Source: Cytospora piceicola (lineage: Eukaryota; Ascomycota; Sordariomycetes; Diaporthales; Cytosporaceae). Taken from it: a stretch of 64,000 nt of DNA. Under the pieces are notes generated by a model. The model made no database searches and was not told where the DNA came from. It was given only the letters and a program-made list of their open reading frames with translations. The position numbers were made by a program, and so were the translations under genes. Positions 58,391 through 64,000 of the stretch are shown here, in pieces; position 1 is the stretch's first letter; each line of letters starts with the position of its first letter. The stretch is from contig JALQBC010000031.1 in NCBI GenBank assembly GCA_023375675.1, forward strand, positions 372,001 to 436,000, given 5' to 3'.

Positions 58391-59104
58391 TCCCTAGTAT
58401 CAAGATGAACAATCTGTAATCAGGTCGCAATACGTGGTAAATTGGGAAGAAACGAATACAAGTGGGCAGTATATCGCGGGCCAGATCTGCCCAGTGTGGT
58501 CCTTGGATCTTTTCAAGTGCTGTGAGTGGGTGCTTGTTGTGTGGAAAGACAGGAGGTCAAATTGCAATTGGGAGATGTTAGCTGCTGGCGTGGCTGCCTA
58601 CTTAGTACATAGCACATTATCACAGTGAGCTGAAATGACATTATTAGATACCAATTAGGTTAGCTCACGCCCATTGATAACGGATATCTTTCTCGGAGAT
58701 ACTTCCATTAATGAACAGTTCATTGCGGCGCATCAATACCTTAGGGTACAGAGCTTTGATTGGTCCAGATGTCAGAAAGCCGGGCGAGATAACAACCCGA
58801 GTTAGAATAGTTTCCGCATCCCCATCATCGCTATGCAATTCATCTTCTCTTGTTCTATTTGGAGCTATTTCCTACGCTCTTCCTTCGAGCTCGAATCAGC
58901 TCTTGAAGGCCTCTTGGGCTGGACCGGCAGGCTCTGGGATCCCGCCGGCGTGTCCTCCGAGAGAGAGGGTGTCGTCCCTAGGTGGTATTCGACTCCCAAA
59001 GAAGGGAGGAACCAGCTGTTCAAAAAACATCTCTTCTTTTAGTATCTGTTTACACAGCATCGAACTGTTCTTCTGGGTCAACCTAGACTAGGGATTCTGA
59101 AAGT
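58391..59104. other. spacer between the ABC gene and the AT-rich block
   Basis: Normal base composition. Overlapping frames at 58711-59091 show no recognisable protein. Composition changes abruptly at about 59105. Confidence 0.5.
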
Positions 59105-59432
59105 ACATAATTACTAGATTTTACCACCCCGCTATACGCGAGGTCTAACTTTCTTCTTTCTACCACTAACTTAACCTTCTAACTAACTATATAAACAGGC
59201 CGTATTCCTACTATTTACAGCCCGTCTTTATCTAATTAGACTATAGATTTAATTAAACTAATATTAAAAAGTCCGTTTTTATTATTTCTGTATATAAAAA
59301 TAACCGACGTAGCCCTTTAAAGCCTTTTAACAGATAACGCCGCTAAACCTATAGCCGATATACCTTCCTTAAATATACCTACCGCTCCTATTATAACTTT
59401 TATACCCCTTATAAAGCCTGTAACGCCTTTTT

Positions 59433-59560
59433 AGCCTGCGTAGGCTATTTATACGCCCGAAACCGTATCGACTTTATAGCTTACGTAGGCCGTTAATATA
59501 CCCGAGACCGCGCCGACTTTATAACCTACGTAAGCCGTTAACATGCTTAAGACCGTAAAC
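59433..59560 (+). repeat. 45-base degenerate tandem repeat, about 2.8 copies
   Basis: Units start at 59433, 59478 and 59523 (the last incomplete). Each begins AGCCTGCGTAGG-like and contains a CCCGA(A/G)ACCG core followed by CGACTTTAT. The 45-base period equals 15 codons. In one frame each unit reads as Pro/Thr-rich with TAG or TAA where a Gln codon could have been. Confidence 0.8.
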
Positions 59561-60017
59561 CTTTTTAAGCCTTTAACCTTTATCTAGCCTATAATAGTTA
59601 TATAGCTTCGGTAGTTTACTTAGATCTTAAATACTATAGGCTATATTACTATTATAAAGCCTGTTATAAAGCCTATCGTTAAAAACTATAACTTTAATAA
59701 AGCTTTAGTTAAAGCTGTATCGAAGGCTATAGATAAGGTTATAAACGACGTTATACTTATTAGTATAGAGTACGTTATATTATACTTACCGGAGAAGTTT
59801 ATAAAAGCTATATAATTATTAATACTAATAGACGTAAGTATTTCTTATAACCGAACTATAAACTATAAAGATACTTATAGTAGTATAGGTAAAACGTAAC
59901 TACGTTATATAGAATAATAAAACTATTAATTAAAGTCGGTTTATTAACCCGAAGGCTATATTAATTTAAATCGTAGGTACTAAAATCCGCCTATATATTA
60001 TATATATAAACTATTAA

Positions 60018-60266
60018 AAGGCTATAAGCCTGTTTATAAGCTGCTATAAAGTTCCGGGTGTTACCTATAAGGCTTATAATAACTGTTACTATAACTTAAA
60101 AGGCACCTATTATACGTTTTATAAAGCCGTAAGCCCGAAAAAGAAAGGCCGGACTTATAACTTATCCGATAAAAAGAAGGTAAAGGATATAGTAAAGGAA
60201 AAGGAGGTAGTAAAGCCTATAGCCGTTACGCCTATAAGTAAAAAACGTTATAACCGTGCTATAGCT
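60018..60266 (+). pseudogene. surviving open segment of a RIP-mutated reading frame
   Basis: 83 codons are open in this frame although TA is the commonest dinucleotide and stops are expected about every 12 codons. The translation is Tyr- and Lys-rich (for example KAVSPKKKGRTYNLSDKKK), as expected if His and Cys codons became Tyr. The same frame stays poor in stops to about 60770 and again near 60960-61100. It is probably a relic of the repeat's own protein. Identity unknown; no start codon remains. Confidence 0.5.
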
Positions 60267-63200
60267 TAAAAGTCTATAAAAAAGCTATAAAAGGGTAAGT
60301 AGGCTAAGTAGTTTTATACGGCGTTAAATAAGATCGACGATAACGGCTTATAAAGATCGGATAACGTTTCGTTTTTTATAAAGACTACTATACCTTAATA
60401 TACCGGCAGGGCTATTACGGTTACGGCTATAGCTACGGCTACGGTTACTATTACTACTAGAAATTATATTAGTTTTATATCCGGCAGTATTTATACTACC
60501 TTTACGTTTAGTCCCGGTTTTTAATAATATAGCTTTATAACGTATACCTCGCCCGGCTACGGTTAGTACTATATACCCGGCTATATTAATACTACAGCCT
60601 TTAACGCTTTTAACGTAGCTGTTTTTATAGGTATAGCTAGATATATAAGAGCTAGAATAACTACCGGAACCTTTTTTATAATCCTTATACCTTATATATC
60701 TATAGTAAAAGGCTATAAAATAGTTAAAGTACTTCGTAACTTTATAACTATTTTAAAGGCGGCCTTTAATAAGTAAAATAAGTAAAGGTAGATTATAACG
60801 TCCGGAATACTTTAGTTATAGCCTTAGATTATATAGAGTAAAGAGGAAACCGGTCTATAATAAGTACGTAAGCCGAGAATAAGATAAAGTAAGTTAAGAA
60901 GTTTATATAATTTCGCTTTACTATAACCTATAATTATAAAAATCTTAACCTATAACAGAGATTACTATATAATAAGTATAGACTTTTATAGTTAAGAAAG
61001 GAGGAAATTTTATATATTAACCTGTATAATAACTATACTTCTATTATATATTATACCTTATAGTCCTTATAACTCTTTTAAACCTATAATACGGTATTAT
61101 TACGTATATAAACTCTAACTTTAACGATAATTATATTACGTTTATAAACGAAATAGAGAAGGCTATAATAAAGCAATAACGACGTAATAGCTTTTTAGTA
61201 AACGTTTAAAGGCTGTTTATTATTTTTAAGTATATCCTGTTTAAGTATATTAATCTATAGGACCCGGAAATTAGTATATTTTATAACTTAGCTTAAAAGG
61301 TAAAAGATCTATATACTATAACTACTTTTATTTTCTATACTAATAAGCCGGTAGGCTAAAAAAAACCTAGTTATCTATAACTTTAAAGTAAATAAATTTA
61401 ACAAGCGGTAAAAAAAAGAGTATATATAAGTAGCCGTTTTTATTTATATAGCTATAAGACTGTAAAAGGAAAGTAAAGCGTATTAATACTATAAAGATAA
61501 AAATAAAATATTCTATAGCTATATATCTATATAGTAGTAAGCCGGGAACGTATATATAAACTGCTTTTTTAAATATAAAAAAAACTACTATATATATTAT
61601 TAGCCGGTAATAAAATAAAAGTTTTATTATATACTTATAAATTATTTATAAAGAGTCTTTTATAACTAATACTTCCGGGTAAACTACGTTTATTATATAA
61701 GAAATATCGACTAAGTGTAAAACGTATAAACTATAAACATCTGTAATATAAAATATTACTATATAAAACTAGCCGTAAGAAAATACCGGCTACTATAAGT
61801 CTATACCTATATATATAAACGACTAGCTTTATAACTTATTAATTATTATCGTAAAATAAAGCCGGACCGGAAACTATATATAAGAGATAATAAAGACGAA
61901 GTCTTTCGGTAAAGTTATTAGTTTAATATAAGGAATATACCGAGTTTCGCTTATAAAGTTACCTATAAAAATACGAACCTTTAAGCAGTTCCTCTTTATC
62001 TGTAAAATAACTATATAAGTATCGTTATATAAACCTTACTATATATTAAGATTCTGTATAAGAATTATAAAAACTTTAAACTTTAAATTTAAATAGGCAG
62101 GTAGAATAAAAAGAAACTTTATAAACTATAAAAACTCCGGCGAAAAGCTAGCTATAAGGATATCCTTAAAGCTGTTTATAACTTCTATAATAGCTAAACA
62201 GGCTGTAATATTACCGGGAAAGCGATAGAAGGTAGTATAATTTAACTTTATAATAGTAGTATTTATCCCGGATAGTATATAACAGTCTATAAATATACCC
62301 GGGTTAAAAAAGGCTTATACTAATAGCTAGTTTAAGTATACCGCCTAAAAAAAGTCTATAATATCGAAATATAAAAAGATTATAAGGTATAACTCGATTA
62401 ACCTATATAGTTCCGGCTTATATAGTATATCTTATAACTACTAAATAAAGCTACGGTTCTTTTTATTAGCCTTTTAAACCTATATATTCTCTATAAAGCG
62501 CCGAACCTATATATTAGACTAGATATACGACCGTAATAAAGATACCTGTATAATTTATATACGTACTTCTTTCTATATAACTAAGAGAATTTAAGTAAAA
62601 TTACCGTTAAAAGCTATAAAGATCCTGTTAAATAACTTATCGCTATATACGATATCTTATAACGTATAGTTTATAGCTTTAAAGCAGTACTTATACTATA
62701 TAAGAACCTTATTTTAGATAATAAGAAACGTAGCTTATAGTAGGTTTATAAGCTTAGAGTTTTTTTTAATATTATATATAAACGTTTAGTAAATCGATAT
62801 AAGGATCCGGAAGTAGGAGTAAGCTATATAACCGCTTAAAAGGAGTAGTACTATAATACTAAAGGAAGCTATATAAAGAATAACCTATCTATAAGCCTAT
62901 ATATATACCGTAAAAGCCTTATAAAGAAAGGTCTTTCTTATTCCCTTCGGGCTTTAAATAAAGAAATATATATCTTCGGGTATAGTTTCTACCGTAATAA
63001 TAATCTCTTAGAAAACAGACGACTACTACTTATTAAACCGGTTATAAGCGTTATTATAAAACAGCTGTTAATTATCCGTATTATAGTCTAGCTTAATCTT
63101 TAACTATAGGTTTAACTATACCGATTTTTAGCTATACTACGGCTTAAGAAAACCGAAATCTTTAAGGTTCTTTTCGTACTTATAAAGCTGTTATTAAAAG

Positions 63201-64000
63201 AGGAAAAGGCCGTAATTAAGATATAGCTTTTAAAAGTTAAGTAAGATATTAGTATAGCTACGAAAACAGTATAACAGATTATCGTAAATCGAAGCTATAA
63301 ACGTGTTCTATAACCCGGTATAGTCTAAAACGTTCTTATAAAGAAGTATAATAATAAAAAGACGTCGTAACTTAAAGCCGGTTTATTAAGCTATAGCTTT
63401 TTTAAAACAGGTAGTTTAATAACTGTTATAGTTTAATAAGCTTATAATAAAATAAATAGCCTTATAAGTAAGATAAATAACGTTATTAATAGTTTATATA
63501 TACTTAAACGACTATAAGCCGCGGATATTATAAAAGAAAAGCTATAAAAAGTACGGCTTACTAGTAACAGGTAGTATATAGTATATATAGCTAACCGTAG
63601 TACTACGTTACTAAAGCTACTATTACTTTTATTATTATTTTTAGACGTAAGAATAAGGAAAGTTAATATATAAAAGCTCTTACTTATCTGTATTATCTTT
63701 ATTATAGTTAAAGAACGTTATTAACTAAGACTTACTATAGTCTATAATACCTGTAACCTCTTATAAAAAAGTATTATCTCGGAAGTATATAAACTATTAA
63801 CCTTTTAAATAAACCGGTAAACGTATTATAAGTAAGAACTCTTTATAAATAAGATATTTAAATAGATATATAATCGCCTTTATAAGGCTTATATACCGGC
63901 CCTATAAATATATAGTAATTATATTAAAAATACGGCTATTCCGTAATATAACCGTAGCCTTATCTATACCTTTATATATATATTTATAAATATACTTTAT

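Larger units (their letters stand above)
59105..64000. mobile_element. RIP-degraded AT-rich repeat block (probable dead transposon), runs off the right edge
   Basis: The sequence changes within a few tens of bases to TpA-rich DNA in which CpA and TpG are nearly absent while CpG (ACG, CCG, CGT) persists. This is the mark of repeat-induced point mutation (CpA to TpA on both strands), which acts on duplicated DNA, so the source was a repeat such as a transposon. No intact gene remains. Traces of a plus-strand reading frame survive (60018-61230), as does a 45-base tandem repeat at 59433. I see no terminal repeats, and no transposase or reverse transcriptase motif can be read, so the element class is open. 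Confidence 0.75.

Noticed and set aside
58711..59091. 126-codon plus frame and an overlapping minus frame before the AT-rich block
   Set aside because: No recognisable protein in either; mixed frames suggest non-coding sequence.
1..64000. CRISPR array, insertion sequences, bacterial operon signals
   Set aside because: None seen; introns and gene families show a eukaryotic nuclear genome.

Overview
The window looks like nuclear DNA of a filamentous ascomycete (Pezizomycotina, probably Sordariomycetes). Most genes are interrupted by short introns of about 50-130 bases. The families present are typical of such fungi: FMO and EthA-like monooxygenases, two P450s, MFS, ABCC and NCS1 transporters, GMC oxidase and GH16. 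The right-hand 4.9 kb is strongly AT-rich and almost without CpA/TpG, the mark of repeat-induced point mutation (RIP). All gene models were built by eye from open frames, splice sites and family motifs; exon coordinates are given in the entries.

Left part (1-24.2 kb): a partial minus-strand gene at the edge, an FMO-type flavoprotein, a membrane P450, a membrane dipeptidase, a frameshifted Kre9/Knh1-like pseudogene, an EthA-like Baeyer-Villiger monooxygenase, two tandem protein-kinase-like paralogues, a small polar protein, a 2-oxoglutarate/Fe(II) oxygenase, an NCS1 permease and a DHA1-type MFS exporter. Five redox or hydrolytic tailoring enzymes plus two transporters resemble a secondary-metabolism or catabolic cluster, but no PKS, NRPS, terpene synthase or pathway transcription factor is visible.

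Middle (25.1-36.1 kb): housekeeping genes. These are prefoldin subunit 4 divergent from a four-exon CENP-W gene, a YAG7-family RGG protein, two small proteins, and a large C2H2-like protein.

Right-middle (36.8-46.9 kb): four genes that make biochemical sense together. A P450 without a membrane anchor is divergent from a cytochrome b5 / b5-reductase fusion. A catalase is divergent from a GMC oxidase. A P450 hydroxylating a chain, a flavin oxidase acting on the alcohol and a catalase removing the peroxide would form a compact oxidation module (inference).

Right (47.8-58.4 kb): a secreted GH16-like glycosidase, a 1008-residue fungal protein of unknown function with two conserved fungal modules, and a full-length ABCC exporter. 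From about 59.1 kb to the end lies the RIP-degraded block, with a 45-bp tandem repeat and traces of an old plus-strand reading frame.
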